From Streptomyces turgidiscabies Car8 (lineage in GTDB: Bacteria; Actinomycetota; Actinomycetes; Streptomycetales; Streptomycetaceae), in NCBI RefSeq assembly GCF_000331005.1, contig NZ_AEJB01000201.1, positions 1 to 56,651 of the forward strand: a DNA stretch of 56,651 nt, in the 5' to 3' direction. A program made the translations under genes and the position numbers. Below, piece by piece: positions 26,917 to 36,890 of the stretch (its first letter is position 1; every line of letters starts with the position of its first letter). The notes under the pieces were generated by a model. It saw only the letters and a program-made list of their open reading frames with translations, was not told the origin of the DNA and searched no databases.

Positions 26917-26950
26917 ACCGGGGATACCCCATTTGTGGGGTATCCCCGGT
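26917..26950 (-). terminator. Perfect 15-bp hairpin between rplO and secY
   Basis: ACCGGGGATACCCCA and its exact complement flank a TTTG loop, 35 nt past the rplO stop. It is followed on the minus strand by the small palindrome TTCCTAGGAA. It should end or attenuate the spc transcript before secY. Confidence 0.85.
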
Positions 26951-26985
26951 AGGGATCGCTCAAGTCATCGAGACGCCTGTGGTGT

Positions 26986-27441
26986 TCAGAGCAGCTCGGT
27001 GACGGTACCGCCGGCGGCGGTGATCTTCTCCTTGGCGGAGCCGGAGACGGCGTCGACCGTCACCTGCAGCGCCACGGAGACCTCGCCCTGGCCGAGGACC
27101 TTGACAAGGCTGTTCTTGCGAACGGCACCCTTGGCGACGAGACCCTCGACGGTGACCTCGCCACCCTCCGGGTACAGCGCGCCCAGCTTGTCGAGGTTCA
27201 CGACCTGGTACTCGGTCTTGAACGGGTTCTTGAAGCCCTTGAGCTTCGGGAGACGCATGTGGAGGGGCATCTGGCCACCCTCGAAGCGCTCCGGAACCTG
27301 GTAACGGGCCTTCGTGCCCTTGGTACCACGTCCAGCCGTCTTACCCTTCGACGCCTCACCACGACCCACACGGGTCTTGGCGGTCTTGGCGCCCGGGGCA
27401 GGACGGAGGTTGTGGATCTTGAGCGGGTTGTTCTCCGCCAT
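26986..27441 (-). CDS. rplO: 50S ribosomal protein L15
   Basis: 151 residues, an assembly protein of the large subunit. The Gly/Lys-rich N-terminus ([33 protein letters not shown]) and the [19 protein letters not shown] segment are diagnostic. It is the last gene of the spc operon proper: rpmD ends two bases upstream, and a terminator-like hairpin follows 35 nt downstream. Confidence 0.99.
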   Translation of the reverse strand: MAENNPLKIHNLRPAPGAKTAKTRVGRGEASKGKTAGRGTKGTKARYQVPERFEGGQMPLHMRLPKLKGFKNPFKTEYQVVNLDKLGALYPEGGEVTVEGLVAKGAVRKNSLVKVLGQGEVSVALQVTVDAVSGSAKEKITAAGGTVTELL

Positions 27442-27443
27442 GA

Positions 27444-27626
27444 TCAGTCGACCTCCTCAACCGTCACGAGGTGGCGGACGGTGTGAACCATTCCGCGGAA
27501 CTCGGGGCGGTCCTCCTTGACGACCACGGTGTTGATCCCCTTGAGACCAAGGGACCGCAGGGTGTCACGGTGGTTCTGCTTGCTGCCGATGTACGACTTC
27601 GTCTGCGTGACCTTGAGGCGAGCCAT
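27444..27626 (-). CDS. rpmD: 50S ribosomal protein L30
   Basis: 60 residues, the standard length: [20 protein letters not shown] at the start, the hallmark [16 protein letters not shown] in the middle and [13 protein letters not shown] at the end. The ATG overlaps the rpsE stop (TAATG), so longer readings through rpsE are rejected. It is tightly packed between rpsE and rplO. Confidence 0.98.
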   Translation of the reverse strand: MARLKVTQTKSYIGSKQNHRDTLRSLGLKGINTVVVKEDRPEFRGMVHTVRHLVTVEEVD

Positions 27627-28231
27627 TACGCACCCGCTCCCGCACGTGCACGGAGCAGAGCCGCGGGGGCGACGTCCTCGAGGGGCAGACCGCGGCGGGC
27701 CGCGATCTCCTCGGGACGCTGCAGGCCCTTGAGGGCCGCCACGGTCGCGTGCACGATGTTGATCGCGTTGGACGAGCCGAGCGACTTCGACAGGATGTCG
27801 TGAACGCCGGCGCACTCCAGGACAGCACGCACCGGGCCACCGGCGATAACGCCGGTACCGGGGGAAGCAGGCTTGAGCAGGACGACGCCCGCGGCCTTCT
27901 CGCCCGTGATCGGGTGCGGGATGGTGCCCTGGATACGGGGGACCTTGAAGAAGTGCTTCTTGGCCTCTTCAACACCCTTGGCGATCGCGGCCGGCACCTC
28001 CTTGGCCTTGCCGTAACCGACACCGACGGTGCCATCGCCATCGCCCACTACGACGAGCGCAGTGAAGCTGAAGCGACGACCACCCTTCACAACCTTGGCG
28101 ACGCGGTTGATCGCGACAACGCGCTCAACGTACGCGGTCTTCTCGGCGGCAGCAGCGCCGCCGTCACGGCCCTTCCGGTCCCGCCGCTCGCCGCCACCGG
28201 CACCGCTTCCGCGGCGCTGGGGTCCAGCCAT
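27626..28231 (-). CDS. rpsE: 30S ribosomal protein S5
   Basis: 201 residues. The core ([32 protein letters not shown], then [21 protein letters not shown]) follows a Gly/Arg-rich N-terminal extension of about 30 residues ([23 protein letters not shown]) typical of high-GC Gram-positives. The C-terminal half contains [17 protein letters not shown]. It contributes to decoding accuracy and mRNA unwinding at the entry tunnel. It is coupled to rpmD by a one-base overlap. Confidence 0.99.
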   Translation of the reverse strand: MAGPQRRGSGAGGGERRDRKGRDGGAAAAEKTAYVERVVAINRVAKVVKGGRRFSFTALVVVGDGDGTVGVGYGKAKEVPAAIAKGVEEAKKHFFKVPRIQGTIPHPITGEKAAGVVLLKPASPGTGVIAGGPVRAVLECAGVHDILSKSLGSSNAINIVHATVAALKGLQRPEEIAARRGLPLEDVAPAALLRARAGAGA

Positions 28232-28302
28232 TGGATTACCTCTCTCTTTTTCCGCTAGCTACGCTGCGCTGCGACAGTTAAGTCGCGAGCGCGACGGGCG
28301 GC

Positions 28303-28689
28303 TCAGAACTTGAGCCCGGCTTCGCGGGCGGCGTCGGCCAGGGCGGCGATGCGACCGGCGTACCGGCTGCCACCACGGTCGAACACGACGGACTCGACAC
28401 CCGCGGCCTTGGCGCGCTCGGCGACGAGTGCGCCGACCTTGCCGGCCTGCGCCGACTTGTCTTCGCCCTCGTTACCGCGGATCGAAGCGTCCAGGGTCGA
28501 CGCCGACGCCAGGGTGTGACCCTGGATGTCGTCGATGACCTGGGCCACGATGTGGCGGTTCGAGCGGGTTACAACCAGGCGGGGACGCTCAGCCGTTCCG
28601 TTGACCTTCTTACGGATCCGGATGTGACGCCGCTTGATGGCAGCACGCTTGTAAGCGTCGCCCTTAGCGATCTTCGTACCGTATGCCAT
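28303..28689 (-). CDS. rplR: 50S ribosomal protein L18
   Basis: 128 residues. It binds 5S rRNA. The basic N-terminus [27 protein letters not shown] and the ending [26 protein letters not shown] are canonical. It follows rplF by three bases and precedes rpsE by 71 bp, a small gap in which no element stands out. Confidence 0.99.
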   Translation of the reverse strand: MAYGTKIAKGDAYKRAAIKRRHIRIRKKVNGTAERPRLVVTRSNRHIVAQVIDDIQGHTLASASTLDASIRGNEGEDKSAQAGKVGALVAERAKAAGVESVVFDRGGSRYAGRIAALADAAREAGLKF

Positions 28690-28692
28690 GGC

Positions 28693-29232
28693 TTACTTAC
28701 CCGCCTTTCCGACCTTGCGGCGGATGACTTCGCCCTCGTACTTGACACCCTTGGCCTTGTACGGGTCGGGCTTGCGCAGCTTGCGGATGTTGGCCGCAAC
28801 CTCGCCGACCTTCTGCTTGTCGATGCCCTCGACCGAGAAGTGTGTCGGGTTCTCGACCTTGAACGAGATGCCCTCGGGCGCCTCGACGGTGATCGAGTGG
28901 CTGTAGCCGAGCGCGAACTCAAGAGTCGAACCCTTGGCCGCCACGCGGTAACCGACACCGCTGATCTCGAGCTTCTTCACGTAACCCTGGGTCACGCCGG
29001 TGATCATGTTCGCCACCAGCGTGCGGGACAAGCCGTGCAGGGCCTTGTTCTGACGCTCGTCGTTGGGGCGGGTGACGTTGAGAACGCCGTCCTCACCCTT
29101 GGCGATGTCGATCGGCGCAGCGACGGTGTGAGAGAGAGAGCCCTTGGGGCCCTTCACCTGGACCGTACGGCCGTCGATGGTGACGTCCACGCCGGCGGGA
29201 ACCGTGATGGGGAGCTTGCCAATACGCGACAT
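28693..29232 (-). CDS. rplF: 50S ribosomal protein L6
   Basis: 179 residues. [21 protein letters not shown] and the C-terminal [18 protein letters not shown] are diagnostic, with [10 protein letters not shown] just before the end. It lies near the factor-binding site of the 50S subunit and comprises two duplicated alpha/beta domains. It follows rpsH by 21 bp in the spc operon. Confidence 0.99.
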   Translation of the reverse strand: MSRIGKLPITVPAGVDVTIDGRTVQVKGPKGSLSHTVAAPIDIAKGEDGVLNVTRPNDERQNKALHGLSRTLVANMITGVTQGYVKKLEISGVGYRVAAKGSTLEFALGYSHSITVEAPEGISFKVENPTHFSVEGIDKQKVGEVAANIRKLRKPDPYKAKGVKYEGEVIRRKVGKAGK

Positions 29233-29253
29233 AGCTGTTTCCTCCGTTCCCTT

Positions 29254-29652
29254 CTACCAGACGTAGGCGAGGACTTCTCCGCCTACGCCCTTCTTGCCGG
29301 CCTGCTTGTCGGTGAGGAGACCGTGAGACGTGGAGATGATCGCCACGCCCAGGCCGCCGAGCACCTTCGGCAGGTTGGTGGACTTCGCGTAAACCCGGAG
29401 ACCGGGCTTGGAGATCCGCTTGATGCCCGCGATGGAGCGCTCACGGTTCGGGCCGAACTTCAGCTCGAGGACGAGCTTCTTGCCGACTTCGGCGTCCTCG
29501 ACCTTCCAGCCCGTGATGAAGCCCTCCTGCTGGAGGATCTCCGCGATGTGCGACTTGATCTTGCTGTGCGGCATCGCGACGTCGTCGTGGTATGCCGAGT
29601 TCGCGTTACGCAGACGAGTCAGCATGTCCGCGATCGGATCAGTCATGGTCAT
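29254..29652 (-). CDS. rpsH: 30S ribosomal protein S8
   Basis: 132 residues, a central-domain 16S-binding protein. [15 protein letters not shown] near the start and [26 protein letters not shown] at the end are canonical. Two ATG codons six bases apart are possible (29652, 29646). In E. coli S8 is the translational repressor of the spc operon; here a strong hairpin lies about 125 nt upstream, in the gap after rpsN. Confidence 0.99.
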   Translation of the reverse strand: MTMTDPIADMLTRLRNANSAYHDDVAMPHSKIKSHIAEILQQEGFITGWKVEDAEVGKKLVLELKFGPNRERSIAGIKRISKPGLRVYAKSTNLPKVLGGLGVAIISTSHGLLTDKQAGKKGVGGEVLAYVW

Positions 29653-29775
29653 GAATTGGCCTTCGGCCTCTCTCGCCGGGGTTTCCTGGATGCGCCATCC
29701 CTCTCCCCACTCACTCAGTGGCGGGACGGGTGCGGTGCGGGGGACCTACGGCGTAGTAAGTCGTACGGGCGGCAA

Positions 29776-29824
29776 TCAGGCGCCCAACCCTCCAAGCCTA
29801 AGCCATGAAAGGGTGGGCGCCTGA
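29776..29824 (-). promoter_or_regulatory. 15-bp hairpin between rpsN and rpsH
   Basis: TCAGGCGCCCAACCCT and AGGGTGGGCGCCTGA pair over 15 bp with a single bulged base, around an 18-nt loop. It occupies the 219-bp gap between rpsN and rpsH, unusually wide for this operon. It could be an attenuator, a processing site or a binding site for a ribosomal protein such as S8; the sequence does not decide. Confidence 0.65.
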
Positions 29825-29871
29825 CACGCCCATTGCTTACCGAGAGCTTCCGGAATCCCTAGAAAACGGGA

Positions 29872-30057
29872 TTACCAGGAGCTCTTGGTCACGCCCGGCA
29901 GCTCGCCACGGTGAGCCATCTCACGAAGGCACACGCGGCAGAGGCCGAACTTGCGGTACACGGAGTGCGGACGGCCGCAGCGCTGGCAGCGCGTGTAGCC
30001 ACGTACACCGAACTTGGGCTTACGAGCAGCCTTGGCAATCAGAGCCTTCTTCGCCAT
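29872..30057 (-). CDS. rpsN: 30S ribosomal protein S14, zinc type
   Basis: 61 residues, the short zinc-binding form (also called rpsZ). The zinc ligands are in [21 protein letters not shown] (CxxC...CxxC). [21 protein letters not shown] and [13 protein letters not shown] are canonical. It follows rplE by five bases and is the last gene before the hairpin-bearing gap. Streptomyces commonly carries a second, longer zinc-free S14 elsewhere, induced by zinc starvation. Confidence 0.98.
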   Translation of the reverse strand: MAKKALIAKAARKPKFGVRGYTRCQRCGRPHSVYRKFGLCRVCLREMAHRGELPGVTKSSW

Positions 30058-30062
30058 CTCGC

Positions 30063-30620
30063 TTACGCCTCCTTGAAGGGGAAGCCGAGGTGACGGAGGA
30101 GCGCGCGGCCCTCAGCGTCGTTGGTCGCCGTGGTCACCACGGTGATGTCCATACCCCGGGTGCGGTCGATCTTGTCCTGGTCGATCTCGTGGAACATGAC
30201 CTGCTCGGTGAGACCGAAGGTGTAGTTGCCACGGCCGTCGAACTGCTTGGGAGACAGACCACGGAAGTCGCGGATGCGCGGAAGCGCGAGCGACAGGGTG
30301 CGGTCCAGGAACTCCCACATGCGGTCGCCACGAAGCGTGACGTGGGCACCGATCGGCTGACCCTCACGCAGCTTGAACTGCGCGATGGACTTACGGGCCT
30401 TGGTGACGGCCGGCTTCTGACCGGTGATCGTGGTGAGGTCGCGGATGGCGCCCTCGATCAGCTTGGAGTCGCGGGCGGCGTCGCCCACACCCATGTTGAC
30501 CACGATCTTGACGAGGCCGGGGATCTGCATGACGTTCTCGTAGGAGAACTCCTCACGCAGCTTGCCCGCGATGTCCTCGCGGTACTTCGTCTTGAGACGC
30601 GGAGTCGTGGTGGTAGTCAT
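30063..30620 (-). CDS. rplE: 50S ribosomal protein L5
   Basis: 185 residues. It binds 5S rRNA and contacts S13 across the subunit interface. [20 protein letters not shown], the [26 protein letters not shown] segment and [28 protein letters not shown] are family hallmarks. A Thr-rich start ([10 protein letters not shown]) precedes the core. Its ATG overlaps the rplX stop, and rpsN follows within five bases. Confidence 0.99.
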   Translation of the reverse strand: MTTTTTPRLKTKYREDIAGKLREEFSYENVMQIPGLVKIVVNMGVGDAARDSKLIEGAIRDLTTITGQKPAVTKARKSIAQFKLREGQPIGAHVTLRGDRMWEFLDRTLSLALPRIRDFRGLSPKQFDGRGNYTFGLTEQVMFHEIDQDKIDRTRGMDITVVTTATNDAEGRALLRHLGFPFKEA

Positions 30621-30943
30621 CAGATGTCCTCACCCGTCCGCTTGGCAACGCGGATCTTGTTGCCCTCGTCGTCGAAGCGGTAACCGACACGCGTGACAAC
30701 CTTGTTGCCGTCCTTCTCAACGACCAGCTGGACGTTGGAGACGTGGACGGGCGCCTCGGTCGTGACGATGCCGCCGGCCTGCGAACCCTTTGCGGTCGGG
30801 CCGGCCTTGGTGTGCTTCTTGACCCGGTTGACACCCTCGACCAGGACGCGGTCCTCGCGGGGGAAGGCCGCGATGACCTTGCCCTGCTTGCCCTTGTCCT
30901 TACCGGTGATGACCTGAACCAGGTCGCCCTTCTTGATCTTCAT
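30620..30943 (-). CDS. rplX: 50S ribosomal protein L24
   Basis: 107 residues, an assembly-initiating 23S-binding protein with a KOW motif: [29 protein letters not shown] at the N-terminus. [24 protein letters not shown] is also conserved. It is two bases downstream of rplN and overlaps rplE by one base. Confidence 0.99.
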   Translation of the reverse strand: MKIKKGDLVQVITGKDKGKQGKVIAAFPREDRVLVEGVNRVKKHTKAGPTAKGSQAGGIVTTEAPVHVSNVQLVVEKDGNKVVTRVGYRFDDEGNKIRVAKRTGEDI

Positions 30944-30945
30944 GC

Positions 30946-31314
30946 TTACAGCACCTCCGGCGCGAGCGAGATGATCTTCATGAACTTCTTCTCGCGCAGC
31001 TCCCGGCCCACCGGGCCGAAGATACGGGTGCCACGAGGGTCGCCGTCGTTCTTGAGAACAACGGCGGCGTTCTCGTCGAAGCGGATGTACGAGCCGTCGG
31101 GACGGCGGCGCTCCTTGACGGTGCGAACGATGACCGCCTTGATGACGTCACCCTTCTTCACGTTGCCGCCGGGGATCGCGTCCTTGACGGTGGCGACGAT
31201 GACGTCGCCGATGCCCGCGTAGCGGCGACCGGAGCCACCGAGGACACGGATGCAAAGGATTTCCTTCGCACCAGTGTTGTCGGCGACACGCAGTCGCGAC
31301 TCCTGCTGGATCAC
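30946..31314 (-). CDS. rplN: 50S ribosomal protein L14
   Basis: 122 residues, exactly the bacterial norm: [43 protein letters not shown] and [24 protein letters not shown]. It is the first gene of the spc set; a 107-bp gap with a hairpin separates it from rpsQ, the only sizeable break between the S10 and spc operons here. Confidence 0.99.
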   Translation of the reverse strand: MIQQESRLRVADNTGAKEILCIRVLGGSGRRYAGIGDVIVATVKDAIPGGNVKKGDVIKAVIVRTVKERRRPDGSYIRFDENAAVVLKNDGDPRGTRIFGPVGRELREKKFMKIISLAPEVL

Positions 31315-31342
31315 GTCTATCTCCTGATTGTCTGCCGGTTCC

Positions 31343-31380
31343 CGGCGAGCTCCGCAGGTGTTGTTCTACGGAGCTCACCG
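31343..31380 (-). promoter_or_regulatory. Hairpin between rpsQ and rplN
   Basis: GAGCTCCG (31347) and CGGAGCTC (31369) pair perfectly over 8 bp; after one mismatch, three more pairs (CGG/CCG) extend the stem. It marks the S10/spc operon boundary and may be a weak terminator or an RNA processing site. Confidence 0.6.
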
Positions 31381-31421
31381 AGCCTGGCGGAACTTCCCTG
31401 CGAGGATGCCCGCAGGAGGAC

Positions 31422-31709
31422 TTACTTGGCCTTCTCGAGGATCTCGACGATGCGCCAGCGCTTCGACGAGGACAGCGGACGGGTCTCCATGATGATGACC
31501 CGGTCGCCGACGCCGGCAGCGTTCTGCTCGTCGTGAGCCTTGAGCTTGTTCGTACGGCGGATGACCTTGCCGTACAGCGCGTGCTTGACGCGGTCCTCGA
31601 CGGCGACGACGACGGTCTTGTCCATCTTGTCGCTGACGACCAGACCCTCACGGGTCTTGCGGAAACCGCGGCTCGTCTTGGTCTCTTCAGTCACGTTGCT
31701 CTCGCTCAT
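31422..31709 (-). CDS. rpsQ: 30S ribosomal protein S17
   Basis: 95 residues, an OB-fold 16S-binding protein. [27 protein letters not shown] and [27 protein letters not shown] are canonical; the about 12-residue N-terminal stretch [12 protein letters not shown] is an acidic extension. Its ATG overlaps the rpmC stop. It is the last gene of the S10 set. Confidence 0.99.
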   Translation of the reverse strand: MSESNVTEETKTSRGFRKTREGLVVSDKMDKTVVVAVEDRVKHALYGKVIRRTNKLKAHDEQNAAGVGDRVIIMETRPLSSSKRWRIVEILEKAK

Positions 31710-31933
31710 CAGGCGCTCTCCACCGTCTCGATGCCCAGCTCGCGCTCACGCATCAGGGTGTAGATCCGCGCGATGTCCTTACGGACGGCCTTGAGCCGAC
31801 CGTGGTTCTCGAGCTGACCGGTCGCCGCCTGGAAGCGGAGGTTGAACAGCTCTTCCTTGGCTTCGCGGAGCTTGTTGAGAAGCTCCTCGTCACCCAGTTC
31901 GCGCAGCTCGGACGCCTTGGTACCGGCCGACAT
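31709..31933 (-). CDS. rpmC: 50S ribosomal protein L29
   Basis: 74 residues. The ATG at 31931-31933 is taken as the start because it overlaps the rplP TGA (TGATG); a GTG one codon earlier is possible. [49 protein letters not shown] is the L29 two-helix hairpin, which lies at the peptide exit tunnel and docks SRP and trigger factor. Confidence 0.98.
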   Translation of the reverse strand: MSAGTKASELRELGDEELLNKLREAKEELFNLRFQAATGQLENHGRLKAVRKDIARIYTLMRERELGIETVESA

Positions 31934-32352
31934 CACGCTTCACCTGCCTCGCGCTTGACGATCCGGCACTTCATCGGCAGCTTGTGGGCTGCGCGAGTGA
32001 GGGCCTCACGAGCGATCTTCTCGTTGGGGTATGACAGTTCGAACATGACCCGACCCGGGTGCACGTTCGCGATCCACCACTCGGGAGAACCCTTACCGGA
32101 ACCCATGCGGGTCTCGGCAGGCTTCTTCGTGAGGGGGCGGTCCGGGTAGATGTTGATCCAGACCTTGCCGCCACGCTTGATGTGGCGGGTCATCGCGATA
32201 CGCGCGGCCTCGATCTGGCGGTTGGTCACGTAAGCCGGCGTGACGGCCTGGATGCCGTACTCGCCGAACGAGACCGTCGTACCGCCCTTGGACATGCCAC
32301 GGCGCTTCGGGTGGTGCTGCTTGCGGTGCTTGACCCTACGGGGGATCAGCAT
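31933..32352 (-). CDS. rplP: 50S ribosomal protein L16
   Basis: 139 residues, contacting A-site tRNA. It starts [24 protein letters not shown] and contains [23 protein letters not shown] and [24 protein letters not shown], all strongly conserved. It follows rpsC by five bases and is coupled to rpmC. Confidence 0.99.
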   Translation of the reverse strand: MLIPRRVKHRKQHHPKRRGMSKGGTTVSFGEYGIQAVTPAYVTNRQIEAARIAMTRHIKRGGKVWINIYPDRPLTKKPAETRMGSGKGSPEWWIANVHPGRVMFELSYPNEKIAREALTRAAHKLPMKCRIVKREAGEA

Positions 32353-32357
32353 TTCGG

Positions 32358-33206
32358 TCAGGCCTCCGTTCCGGTGCTTTCAGCAGCCGGAGCGGCAGCC
32401 GCCGGAGCCTCGGCCTTGGGGGCCTCGGCAGCGGGAGCCTGCTGCGGCTTGCGGCCGCGGCCGCCACGCTCGCCACCACGGCCACCACCACGGGCCGGAC
32501 GGTCGCTGCCGCCACCGGCACCGCCGCGGGCCGGGCGGTTACCCGCACGGGCTGCAGCGTTCTCGGCGCGGACCTCGGCGATGTTCTTGACGTCGCCCTT
32601 GTAGATCCAGACCTTCACACCGATACGGCCGAAGGTCGTCTTGGCCTCGAAGAAGCCGTAGTCGACGTTCGCGCGGAGGGTGTGCAGGGGCACACGGCCC
32701 TCGCGGTAGAACTCCGAGCGGGACATCTCGGCGCCGCCGAGACGGCCACCGCACTGGATCTTGATGCCCTTGGCGCCGGCCTTCATCGACGACTGCATGC
32801 TCTTACGCATGGCACGCCGGAAGGAGACGCGGGAGGACAGCTGCTCGGCAACGGCCTGAGCGACCAGCTGAGCGTCGAGCTCGGGGTTCTTGACCTCGAG
32901 GATGTTGAGCTGGACCTGCTTCTTGGTCAGCTTCTCCAGGTCGCCGCGAATACGGTCGGCCTCGGCGCCGCGGCGACCGATGACGATGCCCGGACGCGCG
33001 GTGTGGATGTCGACGCGGACGCGGTCACGGGTGCGCTCGATCTCGACCTTCGAGATGCCGGCGCGCTCCATGCCGGACGTCATCATCCGACGGATGGCGA
33101 CGTCTTCACCGACGTAGTCCTTGTACAGCTTGTCGGCGTACCAACGCGACTTGAAGTCGGTGGTGATGCCGAGTCGGAACCCGTGCGGGTTTACCTTCTG
33201 GCCCAT
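32358..33206 (-). CDS. rpsC: 30S ribosomal protein S3
   Basis: 282 residues, about 50 longer than E. coli S3. [24 protein letters not shown], a KH domain ([18 protein letters not shown], about 70-90) and the [26 protein letters not shown] segment are canonical. The C-terminal extension is disordered: Gly/Arg-rich ([19 protein letters not shown]) then Ala/Glu/Pro-rich. Actinobacterial S3 often has such tails. It overlaps rplV by one base. Confidence 0.99.
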   Translation of the reverse strand: MGQKVNPHGFRLGITTDFKSRWYADKLYKDYVGEDVAIRRMMTSGMERAGISKVEIERTRDRVRVDIHTARPGIVIGRRGAEADRIRGDLEKLTKKQVQLNILEVKNPELDAQLVAQAVAEQLSSRVSFRRAMRKSMQSSMKAGAKGIKIQCGGRLGGAEMSRSEFYREGRVPLHTLRANVDYGFFEAKTTFGRIGVKVWIYKGDVKNIAEVRAENAAARAGNRPARGGAGGGSDRPARGGGRGGERGGRGRKPQQAPAAEAPKAEAPAAAAPAAESTGTEA

Positions 33207-33553
33207 TACCGGGAACCTTCCTTGCTGCTGACGACCACGGTGATGTGGCTGGTCCGCTTGCGGATCCGGTAGGCGCGGCCCTGGGCACGCGGACGGAACC
33301 GCTTCAGGGTCGGACCCTCGTCGACGTACGCCTCAGTGATGACGAGGCTGTCGGCGTCGGTGTGGTCGTAGTTGTGTGCGGCGTTGGCGATGGCGCTGTC
33401 AAGCACCTTGCCGACCGGCACGCTCGCGGCCTGCGGGGCGAAACGCAGGACCGCCTGAGCCTCCGTGGCATCCATGCCACGGATAAGGTCCACCACTCGG
33501 CGGGCCTTCATGGGCGTGACGCGGATGTACCGCGCCTGGGCCCTGGCTTCCAT
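33206..33553 (-). CDS. rplV: 50S ribosomal protein L22
   Basis: 115 residues from the ATG at 33553, which has GGAAGGA at good spacing and gives [27 protein letters not shown]. In-frame starts 30-36 bases upstream are possible but lie in the rpsS-rplV gap. The beta-hairpin that lines the exit tunnel and carries macrolide-resistance positions is in [25 protein letters not shown]. It is coupled to rpsC by TAATG. Confidence 0.96.
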   Translation of the reverse strand: MEARAQARYIRVTPMKARRVVDLIRGMDATEAQAVLRFAPQAASVPVGKVLDSAIANAAHNYDHTDADSLVITEAYVDEGPTLKRFRPRAQGRAYRIRKRTSHITVVVSSKEGSR

Positions 33554-33595
33554 GGTTGTCCTTCCAGTGTCTGTCATGGTCGATTCCACCCCGCG

Positions 33596-33877
33596 TTAGC
33601 GGCGCTTCGACTTCCGGTCGTCCTTGACGTGACCCCGGAAGGTGCGCGTCGGCGAGAACTCGCCGAGCTTGTGGCCGACCATCGACTCGGTGACAAACAC
33701 CGGAATGTGGGTCTTGCCGTTGTGCACCGCGATCGTGTGGCCGAGCATGGCCGGGATGATCATCGAGCGACGGGACCAGGTCTTGATGACGTTCTTGGAA
33801 CCGGCTTCGTTCTGTACGTCCACCTTCTTGATGAGGTGGTCGTCGACGAAGGGCCCCTTCTTGAGACTACGCGGCAT
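33596..33877 (-). CDS. rpsS: 30S ribosomal protein S19
   Basis: 93 residues, the standard length: [19 protein letters not shown], then [22 protein letters not shown] and [28 protein letters not shown]. It sits in the head of the small subunit next to S13. It follows rplB by 12 bp. Confidence 0.99.
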   Translation of the reverse strand: MPRSLKKGPFVDDHLIKKVDVQNEAGSKNVIKTWSRRSMIIPAMLGHTIAVHNGKTHIPVFVTESMVGHKLGEFSPTRTFRGHVKDDRKSKRR

Positions 33878-33889
33878 CTAAACCCGCTC

Positions 33890-34726
33890 CTAGCGCTTCT
33901 TGTTCGTCTTGCGGCGGCGGACGATGTACTTGTTCGAAGCCTTCTTCGGCGAACGAGTACGACCCTCCTTCTGACCCCACGGCGAGACCGGGTGACGTCC
34001 ACCGGAGGTCTTGCCTTCACCACCACCGTGCGGGTGGTCAACCGGGTTCATCGCCACACCGCGAACGGTCGGACGGACGCCAAGCCAGCGCTTGCGGCCG
34101 GCCTTGCCCCAGTTGATGTTGCTCTGCTCGGCGTTGCCGACCTCGCCGACCGTGGCGCGGCAGCGCTGGTCGACCAGGCGGATCTCACCGGAGGGCATAC
34201 GAAGGTGGGCCATCGTGCCCTCCTTCGCCAGCAGCTGCACCGAGGCACCGGCGGAGCGGGCGAACTTGGCGCCGCCACCGGGACGGATCTCGATCGCGTG
34301 GATCGTGGTACCGACCGGGATGTTGCGGAGCGCCAGGTTGTTGCCCGGCTTGATGTCGGCCCCAGGACCGTTCTCGACGCGGTCACCCTGCGACAGGTTG
34401 CGGGGGGCGAGGATGTAGCGCTTCTCGCCGTCCGCGTAGTGCAGCAGCGCGATGCGCGCGGTGCGGTTGGGGTCGTACTCGATGTGCGCGACCTTCGCCG
34501 GCACGCCGTCCTTGTCGTGACGACGGAAGTCGATCACGCGGTAGGCGCGCTTGTGTCCGCCACCCTGGTGGCGAACGGTCACACGACCGGAATTGTTACG
34601 GCCGCCCTTGCTGTGCAGGGGGCGAACCAGCGACTTCTCCGGCGTGGACCGCGTGACCTCGACGAAGTCGGCGACGCTGGAGCCACGGCGGCCCGGCGTA
34701 GTCGGCTTGTACTTGCGGATTCCCAT
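33890..34726 (-). CDS. rplB: 50S ribosomal protein L2
   Basis: 278 residues, close to the peptidyl-transferase centre. [21 protein letters not shown], the central [15 protein letters not shown] and the near-universal [25 protein letters not shown] loop with its essential histidine are present. It follows rplW after 38 bp that contain an 18-bp palindrome. Confidence 0.99.
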   Translation of the reverse strand: MGIRKYKPTTPGRRGSSVADFVEVTRSTPEKSLVRPLHSKGGRNNSGRVTVRHQGGGHKRAYRVIDFRRHDKDGVPAKVAHIEYDPNRTARIALLHYADGEKRYILAPRNLSQGDRVENGPGADIKPGNNLALRNIPVGTTIHAIEIRPGGGAKFARSAGASVQLLAKEGTMAHLRMPSGEIRLVDQRCRATVGEVGNAEQSNINWGKAGRKRWLGVRPTVRGVAMNPVDHPHGGGEGKTSGGRHPVSPWGQKEGRTRSPKKASNKYIVRRRKTNKKR

Positions 34727-34736
34727 TTCTCAGTCC

Positions 34737-34754
34737 TCGTCCGATATCGGACGA
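34737..34754 (-). promoter_or_regulatory. Perfect 18-bp palindrome between rplW and rplB
   Basis: TCGTCCGATATCGGACGA is self-complementary throughout. In RNA it can fold as a 7-bp stem with an AUAU loop, ending 10 nt before the rplB start and so overlapping its ribosome-binding region. It may tune rplB translation, but no function is known to me. Confidence 0.5.
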
Positions 34755-34764
34755 TCCGACCCGC

Positions 34765-35184
34765 TTACGCGGCCGGACCGCCGAAGATGTCGATACGGTC
34801 GCCCTCGGCGAGGGTCACGATCGCGCGCTTGGTGTCAGCTCGCTTACCGAAACCGCTCTTGGTGCGCTTGCGCTTGCCGATGCGGTTGATCGTGTTGACC
34901 CCGGTGACCTTGACCGAGAAGACCGCCTGGACGGCCTGCTTGATCTGGGTCTTGTTGCTGCCGGGAGCGACGATGAACGTGTACTTGTTCTCGTCGATGA
35001 GCGCGTAGCTCTTCTCCGACACGACCGGCTTCAGCAGGACGTCACGGTGGTCCGTGAACGACTTGCTGATCGGCGTGACGACGGTGTTCTTGCCCTCGGC
35101 CTCGTGGCGCTTCGCCTTGGCGACGCGCGCGGCCTTGGCGACCTTGGCCGCCTTGGAGGCAATGGCGGGGTGACGGATCGCCAT
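34765..35184 (-). CDS. rplW: 50S ribosomal protein L23
   Basis: 139 residues. The core begins at [26 protein letters not shown] (about residue 45) and contains [23 protein letters not shown]; the first about 40 residues are an Ala/Lys-rich extension ([22 protein letters not shown]). It lies at the exit tunnel and docks trigger factor. The ATG overlaps the rplD TGA, which supports the long start. Confidence 0.97.
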   Translation of the reverse strand: MAIRHPAIASKAAKVAKAARVAKAKRHEAEGKNTVVTPISKSFTDHRDVLLKPVVSEKSYALIDENKYTFIVAPGSNKTQIKQAVQAVFSVKVTGVNTINRIGKRKRTKSGFGKRADTKRAIVTLAEGDRIDIFGGPAA

Positions 35185-35840
35185 CAGACCTCGCTCCCTT
35201 CGGTGTCAGTGGCCTTGGGGCCGGACACGAAGGACTCGAAAGCGGCCTGGGTGAAGACCACGTCGTCCGAGACGAGAACGTCGTACGTGTTCAGCTGGCC
35301 CGGGTCCAGGATGTGCACCTGGGGCAGGTTGCGGGCCGAAAGCAGCCCGGCCTCGTCGGAGCGCTCGATGACCAGGAGCACGTTCTTGCGCTCGCTGACC
35401 TTGCCGAGGAAGCTCTTCGCGGCCTTGGTGGAGGGGGTGTCGCCCTCGATCACGCCGGTGATGACGTGGATGCGAGCGTTACGGGCCCGGTCGGTGAGGG
35501 CGTGGCGCAGGGCCGCGGCCTTCATCTTCTTCGGGGTCCGCTGCGAGTAGTCACGCGGGGTGGGGCCGTGAACGACGCCACCGCCCGCGAACTGCGGCGC
35601 ACGGGTCGAACCCTGACGGGCGCGGCCGGTGCCCTTCTGACGGTAGGGCTTCCTACCGCCACCACGGACCTCGGCGCGGGTCTTGGTCTTGTGCGTGCCC
35701 TGACGGGCAGCGGCCAGCTGTGCGACGACGACCTGGTGAAGCAGCGGGATGCTGATCTTCTCTACGTCGAAGATCTCCGCGGGGAGCTCGACGCTTCCGG
35801 CCTTCTCGCCAGCGGGCGAAAGGATGTCAACAGTGCTCAT
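35184..35840 (-). CDS. rplD: 50S ribosomal protein L4
   Basis: 218 residues from the ATG at 35840 ([19 protein letters not shown]). A longer in-frame reading starts inside rplC and is rejected. [24 protein letters not shown] is the exit-tunnel loop. In E. coli L4 represses the S10 operon by acting on the leader upstream of rpsJ; the leader here is unrelated in sequence but long. It is coupled to rplW by TGATG. Confidence 0.98.
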   Translation of the reverse strand: MSTVDILSPAGEKAGSVELPAEIFDVEKISIPLLHQVVVAQLAAARQGTHKTKTRAEVRGGGRKPYRQKGTGRARQGSTRAPQFAGGGVVHGPTPRDYSQRTPKKMKAAALRHALTDRARNARIHVITGVIEGDTPSTKAAKSFLGKVSERKNVLLVIERSDEAGLLSARNLPQVHILDPGQLNTYDVLVSDDVVFTQAAFESFVSGPKATDTEGSEV

Positions 35841-35847
35841 CGGTACC

Positions 35848-36492
35848 TCAGGCCCCCTTGGCCGCGGTGCGGACCAGGACGAGGCCGCCGTTCGGACCAG
35901 GAATCGCGCCCTTGATGAGCAGCAGACCCTTCTCCGCGTCAACGGCGTGGACGGTCAGGTTCTGGGTGGTGACCCGCTCGTTGCCCATGCGGCCCGCCAT
36001 GCGGACGCCCTTGAACACACGGCCGGGGGTGGCACAGCCACCGATCGAGCCGGGGGAGCGGTGCTTGCGCTGGACACCGTGGCCGGCGCCGAGTCCCTTG
36101 AAGTTGTGACGCTTCATGACACCGGCGAAGCCCTTGCCCTTGCTGTTGCCGGTCACGTCCACCTTGATGCCGGCCTCGAAGGTCTCGGCGGTGATCTCCT
36201 GGCCGAGGGTGTACTCGCTGGCGTCAGCGGTACGGATCTCGACGAGGTGGCGGCGGGGGGTGACGTCAGCCTTGGCGAAGTGACCCTTGAGGGGCTTGTT
36301 CACCTTGCGAGGGTCGATCTCGCCGAAGGCGATCTGGACCGACTCGTAGCCGTCGGAGTCATTCGTACGGACCTGGGTCACGACGTTCGGACCGGCCTTG
36401 ACGACGGTGACGGGAACAACACGGTTGTTCTCGTCCCACACCTGCGTCATGCCGAGCTTCTCGCCCAGGATTCCCTTGATCTGCTTAGCCAT
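35848..36492 (-). CDS. rplC: 50S ribosomal protein L3
   Basis: 214 residues, one of the first proteins in 50S assembly. [31 protein letters not shown], the [34 protein letters not shown] loop that reaches the peptidyl-transferase centre, and [13 protein letters not shown] are canonical. It lies 17 bp after rpsJ and 7 bp before rplD. Confidence 0.99.
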   Translation of the reverse strand: MAKQIKGILGEKLGMTQVWDENNRVVPVTVVKAGPNVVTQVRTNDSDGYESVQIAFGEIDPRKVNKPLKGHFAKADVTPRRHLVEIRTADASEYTLGQEITAETFEAGIKVDVTGNSKGKGFAGVMKRHNFKGLGAGHGVQRKHRSPGSIGGCATPGRVFKGVRMAGRMGNERVTTQNLTVHAVDAEKGLLLIKGAIPGPNGGLVLVRTAAKGA

Positions 36493-36509
36493 TCTCAGAT
36501 CACCGTCCC

Positions 36510-36818
36510 CTAGAGCTTGATCTCGATGTCGACACCGGCCGGGAGGTCGAGTCGCATCAGAGAGTCAACGGTCTTGGGCGTCGGGTCGAGAATGTCGATC
36601 AGGCGCTTGTGCGTGCGCATCTCGAAGTGCTCGCGCGAGTCCTTGTACTTGTGCGGCGACTTGATGACGCAGTACACGTTCTTCTCAGTGGGCAGCGGCA
36701 CCGGGCCCGCGACCGACGCACCAGTGCGTGTCACCGTCTCGACGATCTTCTTCGCCGAGGAATCGATGACCTCGTGGTCGTAGGCCTTGAGCCGGATGCG
36801 GATCTTCTGTCCCGCCAT
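36510..36818 (-). CDS. rpsJ: 30S ribosomal protein S10
   Basis: 102 residues: [29 protein letters not shown], then [36 protein letters not shown]. Besides its ribosomal role it is the NusE antitermination factor. It is the first gene of the S10 superoperon. Its long leader carries a 25-nt element identical to one in the rpsL leader. Confidence 0.99.
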   Translation of the reverse strand: MAGQKIRIRLKAYDHEVIDSSAKKIVETVTRTGASVAGPVPLPTEKNVYCVIKSPHKYKDSREHFEMRTHKRLIDILDPTPKTVDSLMRLDLPAGVDIEIKL

Positions 36819-36890
36819 GGCTACTCAGTAGTCCTGTCTCTTCGTACGCTCTGGAACCCGGTGTTCCGTACTCACTCATCGCCCACTTGT

